Source: Plutella xylostella
Taxonomy: Eukaryota > Arthropoda > Insecta > Lepidoptera > Plutellidae
Reading direction: 5' to 3'
Assembly (NCBI RefSeq): GCF_932276165.1
Contig: NC_063987.1
Span: 9,176,001 to 9,240,000, forward strand
DNA: 64,000 nt
Shown here: positions 34,601 to 43,743 of the stretch, piece by piece
How the letters are laid out: the number at the start of each line of letters is the position of its first letter
How positions within the stretch are numbered: the stretch's first letter is position 1
Notes under the pieces: generated by a model
Databases searched by the model: none
Told to the model about the DNA's origin: nothing
The model's input: only the letters and a program-made list of their open reading frames with translations
Position numbers and translations under genes: made by a program

Positions 34601-37600
34601 TTCAACAACAGGGCGCGGCGCGGCGCGGGGGTGCGAGGGGGCGCGGCGCGCGGGGGGCGGGGCGGGGGCAGGGCACCCCCCGGGCGCAGGGAGCGCAGGG
34701 GGCGGCGCGGGCGCGGGGGCGCGGTGGACTGCGCGGCAGGGGACGAGGTAAGAGAAAGAGCGTTATGATTTAACTCATAAGTATTGAATAGCCAAGGGTC
34801 TTATAATTATCATACTGGCTGCTAGACAGCGTTCAGGCGGAACGGGGCCGCAGCGAATAGAAGAATCGACTAGTGTCCTTGTGTTGTTAACTTGCTACAT
34901 AAATGCTACGAATACAATGAATGGACGAGGTGGAAAGTTTCATCATAGTTTCCGCTAGAGGCGCCACTTTCTATGCGAAAACTAACTTTCCTAGTATTAT
35001 TCTTCTTTACTAGTTTTTGCAGACGATATGAAAATATATAGACCTGTTAAGTCGCTGGAAGATGTACGTCTCATTCAAGAGGATCTGAACAGTATAAAAC
35101 AATGGTGTGACCAAAACTATATGTCCTTGAACGTATCTAAATGCAACCATATTAAATTCACCAAAAACATCAATAAGGTAGAATCCTCGTATTTAATCGG
35201 CAGCGGGCATATAAAAGAAGTGACTGAAATTCGAGACTTGGGGGTGATACTGGACAGTAAGTTGAGTTTTAGTGCTCACTACGACCATATTATTGCAAAA
35301 TCTTTTAAAATGTTAGGATTTATAAAAAGATCATCAAAAAAATTTAAAAACTCTAACACCAAAATTCTTCTCTTTAATGCTCTAGTTAAGAGTAGTCTCG
35401 AATACTCAAGTGTTATTTGGAATCCTATGTACAATGTACACAATACCAGATTAGAACGTGTGCAAAAATCATTCACAAGGCATCTTGCATACCATGAAAA
35501 GGGATTTAGTAGAAGGAACGACTACAATTCCCGCTTAGAATATTTTAAAATGGTATCGTTAGAAAATCGTAGGCAGCTAATGGATCAAATTTTCCTTTGG
35601 AAAATCATCAACCACCAAATATGTAGTCCCGAAGCGCTCGCAAGAATATCTCTTTCCGTCCCGAGATCAAACCGTCGCCTTCCTCATACGTCAACTTTCT
35701 ACATACCTGTACTAAAAGCAAATACCACCCGAAACTCCCCTGTATACCGTATGTTAATGGGGTACAATAGGATAAACGCTAGACTTCACGAAAAAAATAA
35801 AGATATTGACGTTTATCATGACTCTCTCGGCTCATATAGGAATAAAGTACTGGACGCCCTACATTTAGGTTAATTAGGTTTAGGTTTTTATTATATCTAC
35901 TCATAGTTGCATGTTAGTTTAAGTAAGCTGTTGTAAGTTGTAAATATAAAAATGTTGTGTTCACCTATAATTGGGGTACATACGTGAACAATTATTGTAT
36001 AAAATAATATTAAAACCTTTATGTATGATATCCTGTTGGTGTAACCTTATATATAAATAAATAAATTCAAACTATCAAACCTTACTAGGCTGGTTAAAAG
36101 GCACCCTAAAGGTAGGCGTCTACCTATCGGTATCGTACGTATCGGACCAAACTCATTCATAAATGTATAGAGAAATGGCATGCAGCAATGAAATGATCGT
36201 ACTTATATGAATTTCTATACAAATGCGTCTGTTGCGTATGACGCCGAACGTTGGACGTTTACCTAAACCGTTTCCTGTTTCCATTGCCGGCGGCAGTCGA
36301 GGCCATAAGCCTGGCGGCCATATTGCGTCGCTTGGACCCCGCGTCGGAGCGGCGCTACTGGCGCCGGGCCGGGCCCGACCTCACGCGGCCCGCCAGGCGC
36401 GCGCGGCCGGCGACACGGTAACCTGTAGGGCGATCACGAAAAACAGAGCTAACGTATAGAATCTTTTTTTTTTTTTTTTTAAATAAAAAAAAATATATAA
36501 AAAAAAAATATATATATATAAATAAAAATATGTGGGGACATCTCACACACGGCCATCCGACCCCAAGCTAGGCAGAACCTGTGTTATGGGTGTCGGACAG
36601 CTGATATATCTACACAAATACATAGATAGATAGATACTAAATATAAATATCAACACCCAAGACCCGAGTACAAATATTTGCCTTTAAACAAATATCTGCC
36701 CCAGCCGGGAATCGAACCCGGGACCTTCGGCTCAGTAGTCAGGGTCACTAACCACTACGCCATTCGGTCGCAATCGAATGCGAGTGCGACTATTGTCAAC
36801 TTGACAGCACTTTCGAACACTTTTTACCTTTCGAATAGAATGACCACAGAGTACATAATATTATTATGAGAATGACCTATGGAATGATAGCTGTCAAACT
36901 TTCGCAAATCTATACACCGCCATTTTGTTGTTGACAGGTTGACAGCACTTTCGAATAGTCGCACTCGCATTCGATTCTATACGTTAGCTCTGTTTTTCGT
37001 GATCGCCCTACTGCATGCGGGCGGCGGGAGAATCTGGCCGTATCGACGGGGAATACTGTGTTAGGGTGCTTATATAGAGAATCGGGTTCCCTGTACCGGT
37101 AACCTGATTATGCGAAAGCGCTCACTCATGGAGCATTTCCCGGATTTTTTTACGTCATAGTCGCTTTTGCATAATTAGGTTATCGGTACAGGTAGATACA
37201 GGAAACCCGATTTTCTATGTAAGCACCCTTAGGGTTGAGTGTAGGTCGGGATTGCCAAGCGTGACAAGCTCAAGTGTTTTATTCAATCAAGTATTCGTTG
37301 TCGCGTGGAATATGCACGCGGGACGCGGAAAAATGGCGTACAATCCCGCGTGCGTGATTAAGTCAGCACGCCATTAAAAATACCCTAAAAAGGGGTGTTG
37401 GAAGTCGAAAGACGGTCGTAGTTGTACAGAGTTGGGACGATGTTTTATAAATTCGCGAAACCTAAAACCTACTTACGTACTTTAAGTATGAGTAGCAGTA
37501 CTTGCATGGTGGGTCTAAAGTCTAAACATAGTGATTTTATATTGCCGAGATTCTCTCGCCCAGAAACGGTACCATGACTTATTTTGTTTTTGTATTTTTA

Positions 37601-38065
37601 AATCAGTTTTTAACGGCTACTAGACATATGAGGCAATTCAAAGTTAATCCACGATAAAATCTAGCTAGTAATTATCACCTATTATACTTGTTATTTATTC
37701 ACTTCTACGTTAGTGTTAGTCTTTGATCTCTCAATTTTTCTATTCATACTTTGCATTTATTTCATTTCTTAAACGATGTTTAACTTAGAACAGCCTCTGT
37801 TAAACTGAGTGTAAGGGTTGCTACACACATAAGCCTCCACCCCGTAAACACAAGCAATCAACTTGCTTATGTCTGTAGCAAGCCTTAATCTAATAGTGTA
37901 ATTAATCTTTCAGGAGGCGTGAACCGTCAAGACCAGAGGCCGGTGCCTTCTAGAGAGGAGTTAGACAACCAACTGGATGAATACATGGCGTCTAGTAAAT
38001 CAGCCCTGGACAGAGACCTAGATGCCTATATGAAATCCGCGATGGAAATGGACTCTGAGCTCTAA
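31646..38065 (+). CDS. Chtop: CHTOP (chromatin target of PRMT1) homologue (5 exons, 275 aa)
   Basis: Exons 31646-31885, 32431-32585, 32852-32953, 34569-34747 and 37914-38065 join in frame (828 nt). The N-terminus has the family motif ISLSDRF (residues 14-20). The middle is Ser/Arg/Leu-rich, and residues about 140-226 form an RGG/GAR region (GRGRGRLRGLARRGG, then ARGRGARGAGRGQG), the expected substrate of arginine methylation. The last exon ends with EELDNQLDEYM and DLDAYM, the diagnostic C-terminal tail of CHTOP, which in animals links TREX-mediated mRNA export and PRMT1/5 recruitment in the nucleus. Intron 3 contains a mariner transposon and intron 4 several mobile elements. Start chosen as the first ATG with a downstream matching donor. 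Confidence 0.9.
33046..34336 (-). mobile_element. mariner transposon, apparently complete (1291 bp)
   Basis: Terminal inverted repeats open CGAGGGCGATACCGAAA at the left and, inverted, CGAGGGCTACACCGAAA at the right. Both are followed by a shared ATCGGGAATAGAA block, and TA duplications flank the ends at 33044-33045 and 34337-34338. It contains a full transposase on the minus strand and sits in CHTOP intron 3, opposite to that gene. The two arms match over about 30 bp with several mismatches. Confidence 0.92.
33111..34163 (-). CDS. mariner transposase (350 aa, uninterrupted)
   Basis: The open frame starts MELTREHFRAIIFHNFRRG and reaches a stop with no break. Residues 1-120 hold the two helix-turn-helix DNA-binding units, and WVPHRL at 121-126 is the family signature. 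The catalytic triad is visible as D160 (SGDKSW), D252 (HHDNAS) and D287 (SPDLRPND), with 34 residues between the last two, i.e. D,D34D. Length equals that of typical mariner transposases. The protein would bind the inverted repeats and catalyse cut-and-paste movement into TA sites. Intact frame and triad suggest a recent arrival; whether it is active cannot be seen from sequence alone. Confidence 0.95.
   Translation of the reverse strand: MELTREHFRAIIFHNFRRGLSQEQCLAELVSIYKLEAPSKTTIYRWYSEFRRGRSSLTTVPSTGRPKTAVTQDNIDAVRQLIKEDRHVTYEQIRASLSIGMTAIQTILHEELGVKKLVSRWVPHRLTEEQKSARVNWCRSALQRFNGGSSNAVYNIVSGDKSWIYSYEPERKHQSAVWVFEGEVKPTKVIRSRSVSKKMVASFVSKTGHVATIPLQEQRTVTADWYTTVCLPEVVRELRKTNPNRRIILHHDNASSHTARKTRTFLNMENVELMDHPPYSPDLRPNDYFTFPRIKDMLRGQRFSGPEEAVEAYKSAVLTVSTSDWNYCFNDWFNRMKKCIECHGDYFEKQ
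34990..36066 (+). mobile_element. 5'-truncated non-LTR retrotransposon (jockey/CR1-like)
   Basis: A 281-codon frame (35028-35873) begins just after a reverse-transcriptase active-site FADD box (35016-35027, in frame upstream). It continues with QEDLNSIKQWCDQNYMSLNV, LGVILDSKLSF, SSLEYSSVIWNP and a C-terminal NSPVYRMLMGYNR region. The 3' UTR ends in a TAAATAAATAAA tail. Only the last part of ORF2 remains, yet it has no stop or frameshift, so the insertion looks fairly young. It lies in CHTOP intron 4, in the same orientation. Confidence 0.85.
36109..36267. mobile_element. Small repeat element, family copy 1 (second copy at 56815-56960)
   Basis: GGCGTCTACCTATCGG, ATACGTATCGGACCAAA-like strings and GAATTTCTATACAAATGCG recur in the same order at 56815-56960. 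The ends are weak inverted repeats (GGTAGGCGT / ACGTTTACC). Probably a MITE. Confidence 0.5.
36297..36421 (+). pseudogene. Orphan GC-rich exon-like block in CHTOP intron 4
   Basis: After an AG acceptor (GGCGGCAG|TCGAGG), a frame that continues exon 4's phase reads EAISLAAILRRLDPASERRY and an Arg-rich end, then TAA at 36419-36421. A donor-like ACG|GTAACC overlaps the stop. Used as a cassette it would break the CHTOP frame; used as a terminal exon it would replace the conserved tail. A MITE has inserted just downstream. It may be a captured or dead exon; I do not recognise it. Confidence 0.3.
36428..37008. mobile_element. mariner-like MITE with TA duplication, interrupted by a SINE
   Basis: GGGCGATCACGAAAAACAGA at the left is matched by its exact inverse at the right (TCTGTTTTTCGTGATCGCCC), flanked by TA. 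The arms continue through AGCTAACGTATAGAATC and a shared GAATGCGAGTGCGACTATT block. The left arm is split at 36463 by the SINE at 36464-36771. Confidence 0.85.
36464..36771 (-). mobile_element. SINE inserted in the MITE at 36428-37008
   Basis: On the minus strand the A box (TGGCGTAGTGG) and B box (GGTTCGATTCCC) are the same head as at 23918. The tail differs, ending GGATGGCCGTGTGTGAGATG. AATC flanks both ends as a short duplication. The poly-T block at 36464 is the A-tail in reverse. Confidence 0.8.
37064..37228. mobile_element. Foldback MITE, TTA target duplication
   Basis: GGGTGCTTATATAGAGAATC at the left and an inverted match at the right (ATTTTCTATGTAAGCACCC), with TTA on both sides. The arms are about 60 nt with a small indel. 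It lies in CHTOP intron 4. Confidence 0.75.
37812..37887. mobile_element. Short hairpin MITE in CHTOP intron 4
   Basis: TAAGGGTTGCTACACACATA is mirrored by TATGTCTGTAGCAAGCCTTA across a 76-bp element that ends about 25 bp before the last-exon acceptor. Confidence 0.6.
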
Positions 38066-38224
38066 AGTGTGCGTAGTGTAGTGCATATTGGAATGGAAGA
38101 GGACTGTGGCAAAGATAAGAGATTATGGTGTTAGGTTAAGTAAAGAGTGTTGTGAGATGGGTGAGGCCTAGGTACAGTTGTCCAGCAGTGGACGACTGAT
38201 GGCTGATGACCATAAATATATTAT

Positions 38225-38230
38225 AATAAA
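38225..38230 (+). terminator. Candidate poly(A) signal of CHTOP
   Basis: AATAAA 160 nt after the stop, closely following the RTE-like tail. A second candidate is at 40043-40048. Confidence 0.35.
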
Positions 38231-38719
38231 GGGCATAGGAGTGGGTACTACCAAGATTGGGTGACCATGCATATGTTGGAGGAATGGAATTTGGTTGTAC
38301 GGATATTTATGTGTATGACTTCTACCTGTATGACATAGGTAAGAGAAAGGTTGATGAGTATCTTTCTAGTTAGTCTAGCCTGCTTCTCAATGTCTGAATT
38401 GATTATCCTAAACATACTTGCTTGAATACTCCGAATTGTATTAGATTTGAAGATTTATGACAAATCTCATGAATTATCTTTACTGGCAAGTAATTAAAAT
38501 GTAAATGGCATTTATTATGGAAATTATTAGTTTTACTCGGACATTGCGAAACATGCCCACAGCCCTTAATCATTGAATATCGGGCATTTATTGTAACTGT
38601 AACAGGGAAACTAAAAAAAACTATTAAGTATAAACTTATTTTTGTCTTTCGAATGTAAATAAAGTAAGATTAATGAATGTAACATTCATATTATATTATA
38701 ATATAGTGGTTATACAAAA

Positions 38720-38767
38720 TACACTCACGAACAATGAAAAAGTTCCAGTGACATATTCGGTAGTGTA
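38720..38767. mobile_element. Hairpin-element family member
   Basis: TACACTCACGAACAATGAAA then AAGTTCCAGTGACATA matches one arm of the element at 43467-43551. The opposite end keeps only TAGTGTA. Confidence 0.55.
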
Positions 38768-40165
38768 CACTGTACAACAAAAAAGTTCTAATATAATAAA
38801 TCATTTATTGCAGACTGTAAGTCCATAAAAAGTTAGTAACATGAATTTCTTAAAATATAAATCGCGGGCTTCATGCCAGAGGGGCGTACATGCAAGATTT
38901 CGATTTTGCGTTTTTCATGCCAATCGATTCCTATACTAGTAATACACGATATGTAAGTTATACCTGGTTTAAAACTTGTTGGAGAGATCTGATGCGGAAG
39001 GAATTCTACATCGGTTTAACGTTATTTATAGAAATACACGCTAAAATAATCATTCTCTGGGCTTTCAATATTTTTTCCTAACATAAGTGTAGGTGTAGTC
39101 AAACCAAATTATCTTACCCACCATAGATAAAGGGTAACTGCATTTTTGGACTTGATATAGTTATATACTTAACTTTATACTTGTATCTCTTGCAGTCGAC
39201 TACTCGATAAACTTTTTGATTAACAATAATAACATGTATGTGTACCTACTCTTTATATGACTTAAGACAAATCAAATTAAATATAATTGAGTATAATTAC
39301 GATTCCATTGTACTTATAGAACTCAAAATCTATAATATACACATCTTACTCTACGACTTTTGAATAAATGTAGGCTGCTTAATTCAGTATAAGTATTAAG
39401 TTAACACAACTAAACATACAGTCATTTTCTTAAGTACCTCAGAAAAAATGTATCTTAGTTTGTATTTTATATAATTTAAGGCAATAGTTTGTAAGTTTTG
39501 ATTATTTTCTAAGTTTTCTATCAATGTGAATAGTTTTCCTGTTTCTAAACTTTCGCACATGAATGTGTTTTATCCCTGATTTCATCTCATGATCATTAAG
39601 AAATTGTACCTACATATCCGTAGATATGCTTAAAAAATTGTTTATTATGAACATAGCTCGTCAAATTCGTCTAAATTCGACCACTTAAAATGTGTATATT
39701 ATAGGAATAATAAAGTTATGTTTAGTGCAAAATTATATTTGTTAAGCTCAATTAGTTTTTATGTCTATTTTGTTTGACAAAATCTCTCTTGACAAAAACA
39801 TTATAAACCCAAAGATATTGTTCTTTTGTCACTTAACTGTAACGGATTATATTTTTATAGTTGCCATAGCATTTTATTTCTAGTTGACTTAAGTGAGCTA
39901 TAACTATAAGTTTGTACTGTAGAACTTTTGGCAGAACTTTAGTATGTTAGGTAGATACTGATATTTGTTGACTTCCGTTTCTTATTATTTAGTTAAGTGA
40001 GGCGTGTTAACTGTAAATATCTACAGAAAAGTTATTTCACTGAATAAAAAGTATTCGTAATTATTATTGTCTTTCAATTCAAATCTACAATGTTCTGAAC
40101 ATTGTGACAATATCAATGGTTATTTTAATCCCGTACAATACCTACTATCATAGGTATGACAGACA

Positions 40166-40320
40166 TCATAATCACAACCCATCACGTCCCCACTGTTGGG
40201 GCTCGGGTGTCCTTCCAATGAAGGAAGGGTTTTAGGGCTAGTCAACCACGCTGGTTGTAGCCAACCACCCAGTGCGGGTTGTTGGGCCTCAGACATAACT
40301 AGCCAAACTAGGCATTCATA
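40166..40320. repeat. Interspersed repeat (unclassified)
   Basis: CCCATCACGTCCCCACTGTT, then GGGCTCGGGTGTCC and AGTGCGGGTTGTTGGGCC, have the look of a widely dispersed lepidopteran repeat. No second copy is in the window, so this is from general familiarity only. Confidence 0.3.
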
Positions 40321-41814
40321 GCTAAATTGTTCATAGGTACAATCAAACTGGTTTTGTGGGATGTATGTAATAACATAAGTTGTTTTCTTTGAATAAAGAT
40401 TTATTATTTAAAAAAAACTATAAAGTCTTGACATCAAAGAGTGCAATTTTGTTAGACTTTTTATGATCACCAGTTAGTTATTTACTTACTTTTACCATAG
40501 ACTAATACACTTATCTTATACATACATTTTAAAAATCGATTGATTATGGGTTTTAAACGGATTTGTCCTTTAATAAATATATCAGGCCGATTAAATACGA
40601 TCTTAAACAATTAGTTAGGATCCACTTCCGTTTTCACGACTTTATAGTTGGACTGTAGCTGTGTTTTACACGTCAAGCTTTTAAGTCGTTTAACAGCATA
40701 ACACCCGTCTTTTTTCATTAAAGTTTGTTTTTTAATCTCAGATACCTACTAAATTGACTGATTCTTTACTGTTCCATTGGCGTGGCGGGACAATCGACTG
40801 TTGATGAACCGTTCAGAAAAAAACAAACTTTAGTCTTTTTTACATGATATTCTAATGTTCTCTACGTTTCGTGTGCATTACGAACTAATATTATAATTGC
40901 GAAAGTGTTTGTTTTTTTGTCCTTTCACATCACATGTAATGTACGGGTTGACTCGAGAGTAAAAATAATACGCAGGGAGCACGCGACGGGACTTGAAATG
41001 TAAATAAAATACAGACGAATTGAGAACCTCCTCCTTTTTTCCAAGTCGGTTAATAAATCGCAAAAGTATTGAATATTGGGATCCCGTTAGCTTCGCCGCC
41101 GCCCGCTGGGTGAAGTGATGATTATTTACATATTTATTGGTAATTTATAGCACTGTAGTAAATAATAATACTTGTTAGAGTCCGGCAAAGCTAACGTTGC
41201 AAAAGAAACCAAGTGCCAACGTCAAAAAATGTTTATTAGGGCAACAATTTTATTATTCTTATTTATCTCGAGAATGACGTACGCTTCTTCGTTAATTTAG
41301 GGCTAGATACCGATTCACCGAATAATCATATATAACTAATAATGTAAGTATTGTCAAAACTCGAATGAAGTTAGGTAAGTAGTTATTGTTTGTTTCAGAT
41401 GATTTATTTGGTGATGTTATACGCATTGAGAATGAATACCTGAGTCTATTTGTTCTATTTGCCAGTAAATGAAAATAAAGTGCTATCTCTTCCTTTATTT
41501 AACCCGTTGCAAAGATATCGTTGTCGGACTATATTGTTTTTCACTTTACCCTCAAATTATAATATGGGTCTGCGGTCCTTCTGAAGCCTTTAAACTGATT
41601 TACACAAACAATTGTTTGTTTACCTTCAGCTCAATGATCGAGTCAATCAGTAGATATCTAAGTTGTAATGATATGTGCCCGCCATAAAACCAGGTCCCCT
41701 ACTCAAGTCCATTCAGCGATATCAAAGCGATAGTGATAGTATTGCATTCTTGCACCTACATCTCTCAAATTCCAATTAGTTACCTAGGACACCTTTTCGA
41801 CAAAAACGCGCATT

Positions 41815-42035
41815 ATATTTGGGGACATCTCACACACGGGCATCTAACCTCAAGCTAGGAAGACCCTGCAATATGGGTAGGTATCGGACAGCTGATTTAT
41901 CTACACAAATACATAAACACATTTACACCCAAGAACCGAGACCCAAGTACAATCATCTGTCTTTAAACAAAATATCTGCCCCGTCGGCCGGGGATTGAAC
42001 TTGGGACCTTTATCACTAACACGATTTGGTCGTAG
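41815..42035 (-). mobile_element. SINE, degraded
   Basis: Begins GGGGACATCTCACACACGGG (the tail seen at 36464-36771, reversed) and ends with a worn tRNA-like head, GGGATTGAACTTGGGACC. Confidence 0.65.
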
Positions 42036-42559
42036 GAATATGCCTATAGCTTCGATAGATCTCGTATACACACACTATCGTTTTACAATCGGGTCGTGAG
42101 TGCGGGTAGCGCCGGGTCAGTGTTACGGTATCGCGACGCAACCTGTTTCGTTACTGTAACCGTCGCGCGCCATTCATACAACTATGCTAACGGACGGACA
42201 GATTTGCCGATAACCTGTTGCCGTGGATCGGATCACAGATTGTAGTATTTTTAGAAAGAAATACCTGATTAAACTTTCAATGATTGGGCCTGAAAAGGCG
42301 CATTTGAATGGTGGCAGCGACACTGCACAGCGAAGAAGATCCTCTACATCAAGGGATCGTCACAGGACAACGGATAGTAGATGAACCAGGCCCCAGGCGT
42401 GTGTCCCATGGGTGGATGTCTCATACGATATCTTTATCGAGGCGGTACCGGGAGAGATTGCGAAGATGGGTGGCATGTACCTAGTCCTACCTACTGCGAA
42501 CAGCGGATGATTCGCTTGCGAGACATCACCGGCTACATTTCCTTCGAGGATTACAGATA

Positions 42560-42745
42560 CAATCCTAACTTCCTAACGAATATTATAAATGCGAAAGTAA
42601 CTGTGTCTGTCTGTTCTTTCACGCCAAAACTACAGAACATATTTGAATCAAATTTGGTATACCTACAGATGGTCTAGACCCTGAGAAAGAACATACCACG
42701 GGAAAACTTTTAAAGGCGAAGCGAAGCTCGCGGGAACAGCTAGTA
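42560..42745 (+). mobile_element. Helitron-like non-autonomous element
   Basis: It opens near TCCTAACTTCCTAACGAA, carries the widespread TATAAATGCGAAAGTAACTG and CTGTCTGTCTGTTC block, and closes GCGAAGCTCGCGGGAACAG with CTAG before T. A short GC hairpin near a CTAG terminus fits Helitron 3' ends. Class assignment is tentative. Confidence 0.45.
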
Positions 42746-43466
42746 CAATATAAATTTACCGAAAAAAAAACACACAACATTACATAAAAAAGTAAGAGTA
42801 AGCTCAAGAGGCAGCCTCTATCGCTGAAAGCGATAATCGCGAAATCCTTCCTGCAACCTTTGGGTGAATGAAAGACTTATTGAATAAATAAGGAAGGCGT
42901 ACACATACAGTTGTAAGACTTGTAATGCAACCGGAAGATTAGGCATGTCTACTGCAATGTACCTAAGCAAGTTAAAAGTTGTGACTGAAAAACCCATAAA
43001 TGTGTAGAAGCCACTATGGCATTAAATAGCAATCTTCCGGTATGGATCAGGTAAGTACTTAAGGTGCGTGGTATCGTGGTTAGCGCACTCTCAGCCATTC
43101 ACAGTGGCCACGACAAGATACACTCATGAGTAAATACTAAACAACTACTTACCTAACTATAGATTTTCCGTTAAACGCTGATCGATCGGCAAAGATTATG
43201 TCGCTCACAGATACGTCAATTTCCTTCTTTCAGGGACACCGTCGCTCTACAAAATGTTGGGTTCATGGAAAGTGGAAACACACGTGATAAATGCCTTTGT
43301 TTTATCTTAACCAAAGGATGTTCACTAGGTATGTAAGTATTAGCAATATTTTTTGCGGCCAGAAGATGCCTCCAATGATCGTATTTCTTAGGTGCAGTAC
43401 CAACTTATAAATGCTAATATTGGCACAAGTTAACTGCAAAAAGAGAAATAAATACATGCCAATACA

Positions 43467-43551
43467 TACACTCACTAAAGTCACGTGCAATGAAAAAGTT
43501 CCACCTGACGTTCCATACGTCACTGGAACTTTTTCATTGCTCGTGAGTGTA
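43467..43551. mobile_element. 85-bp hairpin MITE
   Basis: Left TACACTCAC with GCAATGAAAAAGTTCCA; right, inverted, TGGAACTTTTTCATTGC with GTGAGTGTA. It lies about 190 bp before the masquerade start codon. Relatives are at 38720-38767 and about 6400-6440. Confidence 0.7.
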
Positions 43552-43743
43552 CCTACTTAATTATCCATCTGTAGCAGAAAGAAAGTGTTCGCTTCTACAC
43601 CCACTACTCTATGGCACCTGCACGCGCGCCGAACGAACCCCTTTCTTTCTCTCGCGCAGTGTTCCCGCGCGCTGCCCCGCGACCGCACGCGCCATGACAG
43701 TTCAGTGACAGCTCGCAGTGACAGTTGACAGTTCTGTGCCGCC

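Larger units (their letters stand above)
38066..43743. other. CHTOP 3' UTR and intergenic region before masquerade
   Basis: Poly(A) signals lie at 38225-38230 and 40043-40048. An RTE tail (GTCCAGCAGTGGACGACTG, then GCTGATGACC) sits at 38135-38205 inside the likely 3' UTR. Repeats occur at 38720-38767, 40166-40320, 41815-42035 and 42560-42745. The frame at 42381-42677 is not convincing. A TGGTGGCAGCGAC string near 42312 resembles an LTR primer-binding site but lacks paired LTRs. Confidence 0.55.

Noticed and set aside
42381..42677. 98-codon gene or LTR retrotransposon start
   Set aside because: A TGGTGGCAGCGAC primer-site-like string lies just upstream, but no paired LTRs or gag/pol motifs are present, and the frame's end runs into a Helitron-like repeat.
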